In this document: positions 1 to 10,134 of the stretch, in pieces
Position numbering within the stretch: position 1 is the stretch's first letter
Layout of the letters: every line of letters starts with the position of its first letter
Assembly (NCBI GenBank): GCA_023254055.1
Contig: JALQYN010000012.1
Span: 1-64,000, forward strand
Source: Polaribacter sp.
GTDB lineage: Bacteria; Bacteroidota; Bacteroidia; Flavobacteriales; Flavobacteriaceae
DNA: 64,000 bases
Direction of reading: 5' to 3'
The notes under the pieces: model-generated
What the model was told of the DNA's origin: nothing
Databases searched by the model: none
Seen by the model: the letters and a program-made list of their open reading frames with translations, nothing else
Program-made: the position numbers and the translations under genes

Positions 1-638
<638 letters not shown>

Positions 639-851
639 TTATATAATTAATATTGTTATTTCTATTTTACACTTCTCTAATAGTCAATTTGTATGCCAAC
701 CCTTGTTAGCTTAAAAAAATGTCAGTTTACACGAATTGAATTGAAAAAATATGACAGGTTGACAGAAATCAGCCTTAATTAAGGTGTATAAAATTCATAA
801 AATAAAACTTTTCAAAACGACAATTTTTATACATTAGCCAAAAATTTAGGT

Positions 852-2276
852 ATGTCGCAATTTATTAGTGTTTTTGATATGTTAAAGATTGGTGTTGGTC
901 CTTCAAGCTCACATACACTTGGTCCTTGGCGTGCTGCTCAACTTTGGATTAAAAAGTTGAATTTAGAAATCATCACTGATGTAATTACACATATTCATGT
1001 AGACTTATATGGTTCACTCTCTTTAACAGGAAAAGGACACGCAACAGATTTAGCAGTTTTGTTAGGTTTAAGTGGTACCGATCCAGAATATGTGCCAATT
1101 GATTCTATAAATGCAATTATTGCAAACATAAAAGATACCGGAATTTTAAAATTAAATGCCTTAGATGAGGTTCCGTATTCTGAAAATACCATCACTTTTA
1201 ATAGAGATTTTTTACCCTTTCATTCAAACGGAATGACATTTACCGCATATCATGATACTAAAGTTCTTTCTAAAGAAACCTATTATTCTATTGGTGGCGG
1301 ATTTATAGTTCAAGAAGACGATAATTTAGAAGACGATATTGAAATCTCTAAAAAAAACTTTCCCTATCCAATCAACAAAGCCAAACAATTAGAAGAATAT
1401 TGCGAAAGGGAAAATAAACTCATTTCTGAGATTGTACTTCTAAATGAATTAGAATTAAAATCGGCTGATGAAATTGACTTCGAATTACGCAGAATTTGGG
1501 ACACTATGTTAGAATGCATGTACATTGGTTGTCATACTGATGGTATTTTACCTGGCGGATTAAATGTAAAACGTAGGGCTCTTACCATGCATGATAAATT
1601 GATTAAAGACAGCTCATATACAAATCCAAAAGAATGGGTTACTGCAATTAGAAGCACCGAAGTTAAGTTTAGAGAAATTTTAAAATGGGTAAGTTGCTTT
1701 GCGTTGTCAGTAAATGAAGTGAATGCTTCTTTAGGAAGAGTTGTAACAGCGCCTACAAACGGAAGTGCTGGAGTAATTCCCGCTGTTTTAATGTACTATT
1801 TGGTCATTGAAAACCATGAAGCAGATTTTAGTGATATTCGAAAATTCTTATTAACTGCTGGAGAAATAGGAAGCATCTTTAAAAAGAATGCGACCATCTC
1901 TGCTGCAATGGGTGGTTGTCAGGCTGAAATTGGGGTTTCTTCTGCAATGGCCGCAGCTGCATTGACTGAGGTTTTAGGTGGTACTCCTGGGCAATGTTTG
2001 GTAGCCGCTGAAATTGCTATGGAACATCATTTAGGAATGACCTGTGACCCTATTGGTGGATTAGTTCAAGTTCCATGTATTGAACGTAACGCAATGGGAG
2101 CAATAAAAGCAATTAACGCAGCTGAATTGGCATTAGACACAGACCCAAAAGACACAAAAGTTCCTTTAGATAAAGTTATTGATACCATGTGGGAAACTGC
2201 AAAAGACATGAATCGCAACTACAAAGAAACGTCTGAAGGTGGCTTGGCAATTACAGTTCGTTTGGCAGATTGCTAG
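852..2276 (+). CDS. sdaA: L-serine ammonia-lyase (L-serine dehydratase), single chain
   Basis: MSQFISVFDMLKIGVGPSSSHTLGPWRAA and GSAGVIPAVL/GCQAEIGVSSAMAAAAL motifs. Confidence 0.95.
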   Translation: MSQFISVFDMLKIGVGPSSSHTLGPWRAAQLWIKKLNLEIITDVITHIHVDLYGSLSLTGKGHATDLAVLLGLSGTDPEYVPIDSINAIIANIKDTGILKLNALDEVPYSENTITFNRDFLPFHSNGMTFTAYHDTKVLSKETYYSIGGGFIVQEDDNLEDDIEISKKNFPYPINKAKQLEEYCERENKLISEIVLLNELELKSADEIDFELRRIWDTMLECMYIGCHTDGILPGGLNVKRRALTMHDKLIKDSSYTNPKEWVTAIRSTEVKFREILKWVSCFALSVNEVNASLGRVVTAPTNGSAGVIPAVLMYYLVIENHEADFSDIRKFLLTAGEIGSIFKKNATISAAMGGCQAEIGVSSAMAAAALTEVLGGTPGQCLVAAEIAMEHHLGMTCDPIGGLVQVPCIERNAMGAIKAINAAELALDTDPKDTKVPLDKVIDTMWETAKDMNRNYKETSEGGLAITVRLADC

Positions 2277-2295
2277 GCAAAGCCTAGAGTTAAAT

Positions 2296-3054
2296 TTAAC
2301 GTGTAAACACCAATTCTGTTTCTGATGACATACCTTCAGAAAAACCGTAGTTCTCAATATTGAATCCTTTTAAACCTTCAATAGTTGTAATATTGTTATC
2401 AATAATATAACGCACCATTAATCCACGTGCTTTTTTAGCAAAGGTCATAATGGTTTTGTATTGCCCGTTTTTAAAATCTTTAAATACTGGAGTAATCATA
2501 GGCACTTTCAATACTTTTTGATTGACCGCTTTAAAGTATTCTGAACTTGCTAAGTTGACAAATAATTCATCATCTGTTAATTCTTCATTTAAAGCATTGG
2601 TTATTTTATCTCCCCAGAATTTGTACAAGTTTTCTGTTTTACCAACTTTTAGCTTTTTACCCATTTCTAAACGATATGGCTGCATTAAATCCAACGGCTT
2701 CAGTAAACCATACAATCCAGATAAAATTCTTAATCTTTCTTGTAAAACAGGAATTTTATCTGAAGCTAAAGAATTAACATCAATACCTCTAAAAACCTCC
2801 CCAGTAAAAGCAAAAACAGCTTGTTTAGCATTATCTGGTGTAAATGGCAAACTCCATTCTTGATTTCGTTGATAATTTAGCTCTGCTAAATCTGCAGAAA
2901 TCCCCATAAATTCTGATAGTTTTTTTCTAGAAAGTGTTTTTAATTTTTTATTAAGTTTTACAGAATCTTCTAAAAACTGTGGTTGAGAATACAAACTTGT
3001 TGAAACTGTACTTTCAAAATCTAATGATTTCGCTGGAGATATAATAATTTTCAT
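2296..3054 (-). CDS. yaaA: YaaA family peroxide-stress protein (DUF328)
   Basis: MKIIISPAKSLDFES N-terminus and ISGLYGLLKPLDLMQPYRLEMG motif; the longer ORF start at 3099 is probably not used. Confidence 0.9.
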   Translation of the reverse strand: MKIIISPAKSLDFESTVSTSLYSQPQFLEDSVKLNKKLKTLSRKKLSEFMGISADLAELNYQRNQEWSLPFTPDNAKQAVFAFTGEVFRGIDVNSLASDKIPVLQERLRILSGLYGLLKPLDLMQPYRLEMGKKLKVGKTENLYKFWGDKITNALNEELTDDELFVNLASSEYFKAVNQKVLKVPMITPVFKDFKNGQYKTIMTFAKKARGLMVRYIIDNNITTIEGLKGFNIENYGFSEGMSSETELVFTR

Positions 3055-3200
3055 ATTGCTGTTTTGTTGATGAAGTAAAAATACAAATGCAATTAACAAC
3101 TGTCAAGTTTTTAGAAAAATTCTATCGATGTACTTATAAAGAGAATTGATATATTCCTTTTTAAGTAAATTTGATGCATCTAAATAAAAGCGTTTTCAAA

Positions 3201-3653
3201 ATGAAAAAAATAATATTATTAAGTGTTTCTATATTTCTATTAGCTACAACTTCTTATGGTCAAAGTAAAGAATATCAAAAAAAGAAATTAGAAAAAATAA
3301 CTAAAGGCTCAGTGTTCACAAAAATAATCAACAGAGAATTACCCGCTCATATTGTTTATGAAGATTCAGATATAATAGCATTTGTTCCGTTAAGACTTCA
3401 AGCCAGAGTACATTTACTAATTGTACCTAAAAAAGAAATTCACACCATTAATGATGCAACAGAAAAAGATTTAAAAGTTCTAGGAAAGTTATTTTTAGTC
3501 GCTAAAAAGCTAGCAAAAGAAAATGGAATTTCAGAAACTGGATACAGACTTTCAATAAACATCAATGAAGATGCTGGTCAATCTGTGTTTCATTTACACA
3601 TGCACTTGTTGGGAGGTGAAAAATTAGGACCTATGGTAGCTCAAAAAGAATAA
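3201..3653 (+). CDS. HIT-family protein with N-terminal signal peptide
   Basis: HLHMHLLGG histidine triad; N-terminus MKKIILLSVSIFLLATTSYGQ looks like a Sec signal peptide. Confidence 0.85.
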   Translation: MKKIILLSVSIFLLATTSYGQSKEYQKKKLEKITKGSVFTKIINRELPAHIVYEDSDIIAFVPLRLQARVHLLIVPKKEIHTINDATEKDLKVLGKLFLVAKKLAKENGISETGYRLSININEDAGQSVFHLHMHLLGGEKLGPMVAQKE

Positions 3654-3691
3654 TTGAACTTAATTCTAAAATCAATACCAATCACTTTTCT

Positions 3692-4723
3692 TTAAACCTC
3701 GTCTTTAGAATTTATGGTATAGGTTCTCCATTTTTCTAAACAAGCAGCAATATCTTCTGGAATTTCAGAATTAAAACGCATAAATTCTCCAGTTACTGGA
3801 TGTGTAAATCCAAGTGTTTTTGCATGTAAAGCTTGTCTTGGTAAGGTCTTAAAACAATTCTGCACAAATTGCTTGTATTTAGTAAAGGTTGTTCCTTTTA
3901 AAATATCATCTCCTCCATAACGTTCGTCGTTAAATAAAGTATGACCAATGTGTTTAAAATGCGCTCTAATTTGATGTGTTCTTCCCGTTTCTAATTTACA
4001 TTGCACCAAGGTTACATAAGTCAATCTTTCTAAAACCTTAAAATGTGTAACGGCGTGTTTCCCAAAATCTCCTTCAGGAAAAACATCCATTTGTAAACGA
4101 TTTTTTAAACTACGACCAATATTTCCTTCAATAACACCTTCATTTTCTTCAATATTTCCCCAAACCAAAGCATAATACAACCGCTCGGTAGTTCTATCAA
4201 AAAACTGTTTTGATAAATGCGCCATGGCAAATTCGGTTTTTGCAACCACTAACAGACCACTTGTATCTTTATCAATTCTATGTACCAAACCTGGACGTTC
4301 ATTAGAATTGGTAGGTAAGTTTTCTATATGATGAATTAATCCGTTTACTAAAGTTCCAGAATAATTTCCGTGTCCAGGATGTACTACCATTCCTGCGGGT
4401 TTATTTACCACAATAACCGTATCATCTTCGTAAACAATTTCTAACGGAATGTCTTCAGCAACTAGTAAATTCTCTGCAGGTGGATGAGCCAACACAACGC
4501 GAACAATATCTTTGGGTTTAACTTTGTAATTTGATTTTACAGCAACATCATTTACCAAAACATTCCCTGCTTTTGCAGCTTGCTGCACTTTATTTCGAGT
4601 AGCATTTTCTACGAAATTCATTAAAAATTTATCAACACGTAAAGGCTCTTGACCTTCACTAGCTGTAAACCGATAATGTTCGTATAATTCGTCGTTTTCT
4701 ACTTCTATATTTTCTTCCTGCAT
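3692..4723 (-). CDS. RluA/RluD family pseudouridine synthase
   Basis: S4-like N-terminus, HRIDKDTSGLLVVAKT and GRTHQIRAHFKHIGH motifs. Confidence 0.93.
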   Translation of the reverse strand: MQEENIEVENDELYEHYRFTASEGQEPLRVDKFLMNFVENATRNKVQQAAKAGNVLVNDVAVKSNYKVKPKDIVRVVLAHPPAENLLVAEDIPLEIVYEDDTVIVVNKPAGMVVHPGHGNYSGTLVNGLIHHIENLPTNSNERPGLVHRIDKDTSGLLVVAKTEFAMAHLSKQFFDRTTERLYYALVWGNIEENEGVIEGNIGRSLKNRLQMDVFPEGDFGKHAVTHFKVLERLTYVTLVQCKLETGRTHQIRAHFKHIGHTLFNDERYGGDDILKGTTFTKYKQFVQNCFKTLPRQALHAKTLGFTHPVTGEFMRFNSEIPEDIAACLEKWRTYTINSKDEV

Positions 4724-4825
4724 AAATAAATGATGTACTATATTGCTTTCTTTTGAGAATCTTTACTATGTGTAGAGTTCTAAATTACTCTTTAACAACT
4801 GATAATTGTTAACTGACAACTGAAC

Positions 4826-5383
4826 TTACTGATTTCCGTCTCCTAAAATTAAATCGACCACCGAGTTTTTTGGCAACTTATTTCCTGGTTTTAATTCGCT
4901 TCCGTTATTTTTCATTCCTCTAACCACATCTTTACCGATATCTGGCACGTAAGAAAATTCTCCAATCCTAAAACCTATAGAAAGTAAATGTGTGATTGCT
5001 TGCCTTTTTGTTCTACCATTTAAATCAGGTAATACAACATCATTATATTTAGATGGATTGACAGTTAAATAAATTTTTCTTTTTTCTTTTACAAAATCAC
5101 CAGCTTCAGGATTCTGTTCAATAACCGATTTATTTGCATATTCAGGGTTATATCTTGCAGAATCTATTACTATATAAGTTAAATTTAGTTCTTCTAATTT
5201 TTTAGCAACTTCGTCTAATTCCATCTTATGTAAATTTGGAACTTCAATTTTTTGATCGTGATTTGTTGTATAGCCAAACCACCATTGCAATGCAAAGACA
5301 AATATTAAAGCTGCAACAACAACAATTGCAACTTGCTTAAAAAAAGATATACTTTTAATGAATTTAAAAACGCTCATGATCAT
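4826..5383 (-). CDS. PASTA domain-containing membrane protein
   Basis: N-terminal TM helix followed by PASTA-like repeats (VPNLHKMELDEVAKKLEELNL, LPDLNGRTKRQAITHLLSIGF). Confidence 0.85.
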   Translation of the reverse strand: MIMSVFKFIKSISFFKQVAIVVVAALIFVFALQWWFGYTTNHDQKIEVPNLHKMELDEVAKKLEELNLTYIVIDSARYNPEYANKSVIEQNPEAGDFVKEKRKIYLTVNPSKYNDVVLPDLNGRTKRQAITHLLSIGFRIGEFSYVPDIGKDVVRGMKNNGSELKPGNKLPKNSVVDLILGDGNQ

Positions 5384-5471
5384 TTTTTTAATAACAGCAA
5401 AGATATAAAACCAAACGTTAGTCTTTCTATTTATATTTTGATAAATTTGTTAATACGATTTTAGATTTCAC

Positions 5472-5498
5472 AATAAATCCCTCGTCGAGGGATTTATT
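5472..5498. repeat. 27-bp perfect palindrome in a divergent intergenic region
   Basis: AATAAATCCCTCG-T-CGAGGGATTTATT, 13-bp arms. Confidence 0.85.
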
Positions 5499-5549
5499 AA
5501 ATCAAGACCAAGGTTAGATTATAAATAATCCTTAAATTAAAACTTATAA

Positions 5550-6518
5550 GTGAAGAAAAATATTGCAATAGTTATGGGAGGTTTTTCCTCTGAAGTAAAC
5601 ATATCATTAAAAAGTGGTGCTATGGTTTACAAAAAATTGAATAGAGAAAAATACAATCCATTTCAAATTCACATTTTAAAAGAAAAATGGGTAGTAATGG
5701 TTGATGAATTTGAATATCCTATTGATAAAAATGATTTTTCGGTAACTTTAGGTGGAACAAAAATCACATTTGATTGTGTATTTAATGCCATTCATGGCGC
5801 ACCCGGTGAAAACGGAGAATTGTTAGCATATTTTCAATTATTAGGAATAAAACACACTTCTGCACCATTTTATCAAATGGCATTAACATTTAACAAAAGA
5901 GATTGTTTGAGTGTTGTAAAACAGTATGGAATTCCGACTGCGAATTCTGTTTATTTAAACAAAGGGGATATTGTAAATACAGATACAATTATTGCAAAAG
6001 TTGGCTTACCGTGTTTTATAAAGCCAAACAATGCAGGTTCTAGTTTCGGAATTTCGAAAGCATATTCTGCAGAAGAAATAATTTTAGGAATTGAAAAAGC
6101 ATACAAAGAAGATTCTGAAATTTTAATAGAAAGTTTTTTAGACGGACGTGAAGTTTCTGTTGGAGTTATTCAATATAAAGGAGAAATAAAGGTCTTGCCA
6201 ATTACAGAGATCACAACAGAAAATGATTTTTTTGATTATGAAGCAAAATATGAAGGAAAATCAAACGAAATAACGCCTGCACAACTACCAGAAGATGTTG
6301 CTCAAAGAATAAGAACAGTAGCTAAAAAAGTATATACTGTTTTAAATATGAGTGGCTTTTCTCGATCAGAATATATTTTGGTAAATGGGGAGCCTCATTT
6401 TTTAGAGATGAATACGGTTCCTGGTTTAACTGGAGAAAGTTTATTACCACAACAAGCAAACGAAGCCAACATTGACTTGTCAGATTTATTTGACAACGCG
6501 ATAGAATCTGTTTTATAG
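5550..6518 (+). CDS. ddl: D-alanine--D-alanine ligase
   Basis: NIAIVMGGFSSE, FNAIHGAPGENGELL, ATP-grasp EMNTVPGLT motif; non-ATG start likely. Confidence 0.95.
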   Translation: MKKNIAIVMGGFSSEVNISLKSGAMVYKKLNREKYNPFQIHILKEKWVVMVDEFEYPIDKNDFSVTLGGTKITFDCVFNAIHGAPGENGELLAYFQLLGIKHTSAPFYQMALTFNKRDCLSVVKQYGIPTANSVYLNKGDIVNTDTIIAKVGLPCFIKPNNAGSSFGISKAYSAEEIILGIEKAYKEDSEILIESFLDGREVSVGVIQYKGEIKVLPITEITTENDFFDYEAKYEGKSNEITPAQLPEDVAQRIRTVAKKVYTVLNMSGFSRSEYILVNGEPHFLEMNTVPGLTGESLLPQQANEANIDLSDLFDNAIESVL

Positions 6519-6552
6519 AAACAAGATATTTTGATCCAAGAGTCACGAGATT

Positions 6553-6909
6553 ATGAAAAGACATAATTTTAAAAAGTTACAAATATGGAATGAAAGTATG
6601 CTTTTAATTAATGAGATTTATGCAATAACCTCTAATTTCCCAGATTTTGAAAGATTTGGTCTTATCTCCCAATTAAATAGATGTGCTGTTTCAATTGCTT
6701 CAAATATTGCTGAAGGAACAAGCAAAAGCTCTACAAAACATTTTGTGAATTTTCTTGAGCATAGTTTAGGCTCTGCATTCGAATTGGAAACACAATTGAT
6801 AGTTTGTTTTAATTTAAAGTATATTTCAAAAGAAAAATTCTTAGATTTAGAGTCTAAAACAAACACAATACAAAGAAAAATTTCAGCATTTATAGCATCT
6901 TTAGATTAA
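6553..6909 (+). CDS. Four-helix bundle protein (23S rRNA-intervening-sequence / S23 family)
   Basis: KLQIWNESM..., FGLISQLNRCAVSIASNIAEGTSKSS...FLEHSLGSAFELETQL signature. Confidence 0.92.
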   Translation: MKRHNFKKLQIWNESMLLINEIYAITSNFPDFERFGLISQLNRCAVSIASNIAEGTSKSSTKHFVNFLEHSLGSAFELETQLIVCFNLKYISKEKFLDLESKTNTIQRKISAFIASLD

Positions 6910-6957
6910 ACTTATCCAGTTTCTTGATTCTAAAAATCCTGTTTCTATTTATACAAG

Positions 6958-7425
6958 ATGAAAAAAGCAGTATTTCCAGGTTCTTTTGATCCAATAACAT
7001 TAGGTCATATAGACATTATTAAAAGAGGACTTCCTTTGTTTGATGAAATTGTAATTGCTATCGGAATCAATGCCAAGAAAAATTACATGTTTTCTGTAGA
7101 AGAAAGAAAACGTTTTATTCAAAATGCTTTTTTTGCAGAAGAGAAAATTACGGTAGAAACCTACACAGGCTTAACCGTTGATTATTGTAAATCTATTGAC
7201 GCAGATTTTATTTTACGAGGGCTACGTAATCCTGCAGATTTTGACTTTGAAAAAGCCATTGCACAAACCAATAGGAAATTATCTGGAATTGAAACTGTGT
7301 TTTTATTAACAAGTGCTGAGACCTCTTTTATCAGTTCTTCAATTGTTAGAGATATCCTTAGAAATGGCGGAGACGCTTCTAGTTTGTTGCCAGACTCTGT
7401 GTCAAACTCAATTAAAGAGAACTAA
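6958..7425 (+). CDS. coaD: Pantetheine-phosphate adenylyltransferase
   Basis: KAVFPGSFDPITLGHIDII, RGLRNPADFDFE, TSFISSSIVRDI. Confidence 0.96.
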   Translation: MKKAVFPGSFDPITLGHIDIIKRGLPLFDEIVIAIGINAKKNYMFSVEERKRFIQNAFFAEEKITVETYTGLTVDYCKSIDADFILRGLRNPADFDFEKAIAQTNRKLSGIETVFLLTSAETSFISSSIVRDILRNGGDASSLLPDSVSNSIKEN

Positions 7426-7432
7426 ATTAGCT

Positions 7433-8830
7433 TTAAAGATTAACGTGTTTTTCTTTTAAGATTGCAGAATTCTTTTCTACAAATTCTTCTAATACAGTAA
7501 AGAAATTTAAAATATCTTTTTCTGTATTTGTAGCATTTATTGTTACGAATCGAATAAAAGTATCTTCTCTAAAATCTCCAAAACCAACAACGGTAATTTG
7601 ATGTTCATACAACAATGTACATAACGTTTTTGGATCTATATTTTTATAATTAAAACAAATTGAGATAGAATCTTCAAAACTATACAACGTATAATCTGGA
7701 TGATTAGCAACATAGTTTCTTGCAACATCTGCCAACTCAAATTGTTGATTTATGATTTTTTCTAATCCATTACTTCCTATCGATTTCCATAAAGTCCAAA
7801 ACTTTAATGCATCGTTTCTTCTTCCACATTGAAAAGACGTTTTTCCTAAGTTAAAATCATCACCGTCGGTTTGATACAAATAATCAGCCTCATTGCTAAA
7901 TGAATTATGAAGATGTTTTTTATCTTTTACCAAAATAACAGAACAAGTTAATGGAGTTCCAATCATTTTATGTGCATTGTAACTGAAAGAATCAGATCGT
8001 TCTACTCCATTTAACAAATGCTTTTTAGCATCACTAAATAGTACAGAACCACAATACGCTCCATCCACATGCAACCACATATTGTACTTTTCTGTAACAT
8101 CAGCTATTTTGTCAATTGGGTCAAAAGCTCCTAAAACGGTTGTTCCTGCAGTTGCATTTACAAAGATTGGCGTAAAACCATTTTGAATATCAAGCTCAAT
8201 CTGTACTTCTAAGTTAGCAGGAATCATTCTACCTTTCTCATCCGTTTCAACATATCGAATGTTGTTTTTTCCTATACCCGCAAAGCTTGCATTTTTCGCA
8301 TTTGAATAATGAGATTCTTTAGAAGTGTACATCACTAAAGGCTTTGTCATTCCGTTTTCTCTACAACTTGGGTCTTTAACGTCTCTAGCCATAATCAAGG
8401 CCATATAATTACTCATTGATCCACCAGTTGGAAAAGTTCCATTACTTTGTAATCCATAACCAATCAGATTACAAGATTGTCTAATAATCTCTTGTTCAAT
8501 ACCAACTTGAGGGCCAGCTACTTTATAGGTATACATACTGTTGTTTAACAAAACAGCTAATAAATCTCCTAAAATAGCTTTGCTTTGTCTTCCTCCAAAA
8601 AGTTGATTGAAAAATAAATTGGTTGCAGTTTTTGGTGTAGCAATAAGCACCTCTTTAAGCACTTTTTTAAATGCATCATCTACCATAGCATTTTTAGTAA
8701 GTGACAAATCTATTGTATCGAATAAAACATTTGAATCAATGCGTTTTGCAACAGGGTGACTTTCTTCTTCATTTAATAAAATTTCTACTAGTTCATTAAA
8801 AAGCAGTAAATCGTTACTTAATTCAGACAT
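7433..8830 (-). CDS. PLP-dependent group II decarboxylase, probable cysteine sulfinate decarboxylase (CSAD/GAD family)
   Basis: Lys-PLP motif SYNAHKMIGTPLTCSVIL, HVDGAYCG, FQCGRRNDALKFWTLWKSIG; adjacent to CDO. Confidence 0.85.
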   Translation of the reverse strand: MSELSNDLLLFNELVEILLNEEESHPVAKRIDSNVLFDTIDLSLTKNAMVDDAFKKVLKEVLIATPKTATNLFFNQLFGGRQSKAILGDLLAVLLNNSMYTYKVAGPQVGIEQEIIRQSCNLIGYGLQSNGTFPTGGSMSNYMALIMARDVKDPSCRENGMTKPLVMYTSKESHYSNAKNASFAGIGKNNIRYVETDEKGRMIPANLEVQIELDIQNGFTPIFVNATAGTTVLGAFDPIDKIADVTEKYNMWLHVDGAYCGSVLFSDAKKHLLNGVERSDSFSYNAHKMIGTPLTCSVILVKDKKHLHNSFSNEADYLYQTDGDDFNLGKTSFQCGRRNDALKFWTLWKSIGSNGLEKIINQQFELADVARNYVANHPDYTLYSFEDSISICFNYKNIDPKTLCTLLYEHQITVVGFGDFREDTFIRFVTINATNTEKDILNFFTVLEEFVEKNSAILKEKHVNL

Positions 8831-8835
8831 ATATG

Positions 8836-9393
8836 TTATCGTGGTTTATATTTTAATAATTCGTGTTTCTTATCATATGAAAGCACTTTACTCACAAAAT
8901 GACCTTTATTGGTGTCATACACATTACATTTTCTAATTGGTTTTGCATACAAATGTAGTGATATACTTTTTTGATTTGACACGTTTTCAAGATCATGAAA
9001 ACCCATGAAATCTTTCATATACGAAACTCCTCCAGAAGTAAACTCTGTAGTCTTTACAACTTTCAATTCTTCTATTTCGTTTTTCTGATATATATTTTCT
9101 CTAAATGCACCTTCTACAAAATACACCCAACATTCTTCTCCACCGTGATCATGGATCTCTGTCACCTGTTTTTTATCCCAGCAGATTAAAAGCAATTCAA
9201 AATTTTCATTTTCAACAATGCAATTTCGAGTATAACAATTCTCAGACCATGTTGCATATTTTTTAAACTCCGCAATTGGTAATTCTAAAGCATTTAAAAT
9301 TTCAGTATAATTTGCCCTCTCTTCTTCATCTAAAATTTGAACAAGCTCTGCAAATGTTTCAACGTTTTTTTGTGTTTTTTTTGATGTTTTCAA
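8836..9393 (-). CDS. Cysteine dioxygenase
   Basis: Cupin metal motif IHDHGGEEC, YTRN (Arg60-type), SLHLYAKP (Tyr157-type). Confidence 0.9.
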   Translation of the reverse strand: MKTSKKTQKNVETFAELVQILDEEERANYTEILNALELPIAEFKKYATWSENCYTRNCIVENENFELLLICWDKKQVTEIHDHGGEECWVYFVEGAFRENIYQKNEIEELKVVKTTEFTSGGVSYMKDFMGFHDLENVSNQKSISLHLYAKPIRKCNVYDTNKGHFVSKVLSYDKKHELLKYKPR

Positions 9394-9652
9394 GAGTTTT
9401 TAGCTGTTTTTTGAGTTAAATTAAGTAAAAATTATTGTTTTTTTGAGTTTTTGCTAATATACCTTTTTGATGTCTTTTAAACGAATAATTTAAAAAAGAA
9501 TGCCTTTTTTAAAGATCGGATTCTTTAGAGTCAATTAGGTTATTAGTTGTGTAAAGAAGATAAAACTAACAACAACACAAAATTTATAAACTATTTTTAA
9601 GAAATTAAATTTTGTTAAATTTTCTTCTTCTTTTTTAAAAATTAGTAACTTA

Positions 9653-10132
9653 GTGTGCACTAAAAAAATCAGGCATTTGAAAACACTCACTATCAACGGA
9701 AAAAACCACACCATAGAGGCACAAGACGATATGCCTCTTTTGTGGGCAATAAGAGATATTGTTGGATTAACTGGCACCAAATACGGATGCGGAGTTAGTC
9801 AATGTGGCGCATGTTCTATACTTATAGATGGCGAAGTAGTAAGATCTTGTAGCTTACCAGTAAGCTATGGAATTGGAAAACAAATAACAACCATAGAAGG
9901 TAAAACAGACAATCTTGAATATTTAAGAGAAGCTTGGGAAGAAATAAATGTTCCGCAATGTGGTTATTGCCAATCTGGACAATTAATTGCTGCAGCTTCT
10001 TTGTTAAATACCAATCCTAATCCTTCAGATCAAGACATTGATGATGCTATGAGTGGTAATATATGTAGATGCGGAACCTATCCTAGAATAAGAAAAGCAA
10101 TTCATAAAGCTGTAAAACTTAAAAACAAATAG
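9653..10132 (+). CDS. (2Fe-2S)-binding small subunit of xanthine dehydrogenase/isoquinoline 1-oxidoreductase-type Mo-hydroxylase
   Basis: [16 protein letters not shown] and CGYCQSGQ...[12 protein letters not shown]. Confidence 0.92.
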   Translation: MCTKKIRHLKTLTINGKNHTIEAQDDMPLLWAIRDIVGLTGTKYGCGVSQCGACSILIDGEVVRSCSLPVSYGIGKQITTIEGKTDNLEYLREAWEEINVPQCGYCQSGQLIAAASLLNTNPNPSDQDIDDAMSGNICRCGTYPRIRKAIHKAVKLKNK

Positions 10133-10134
10133 AT

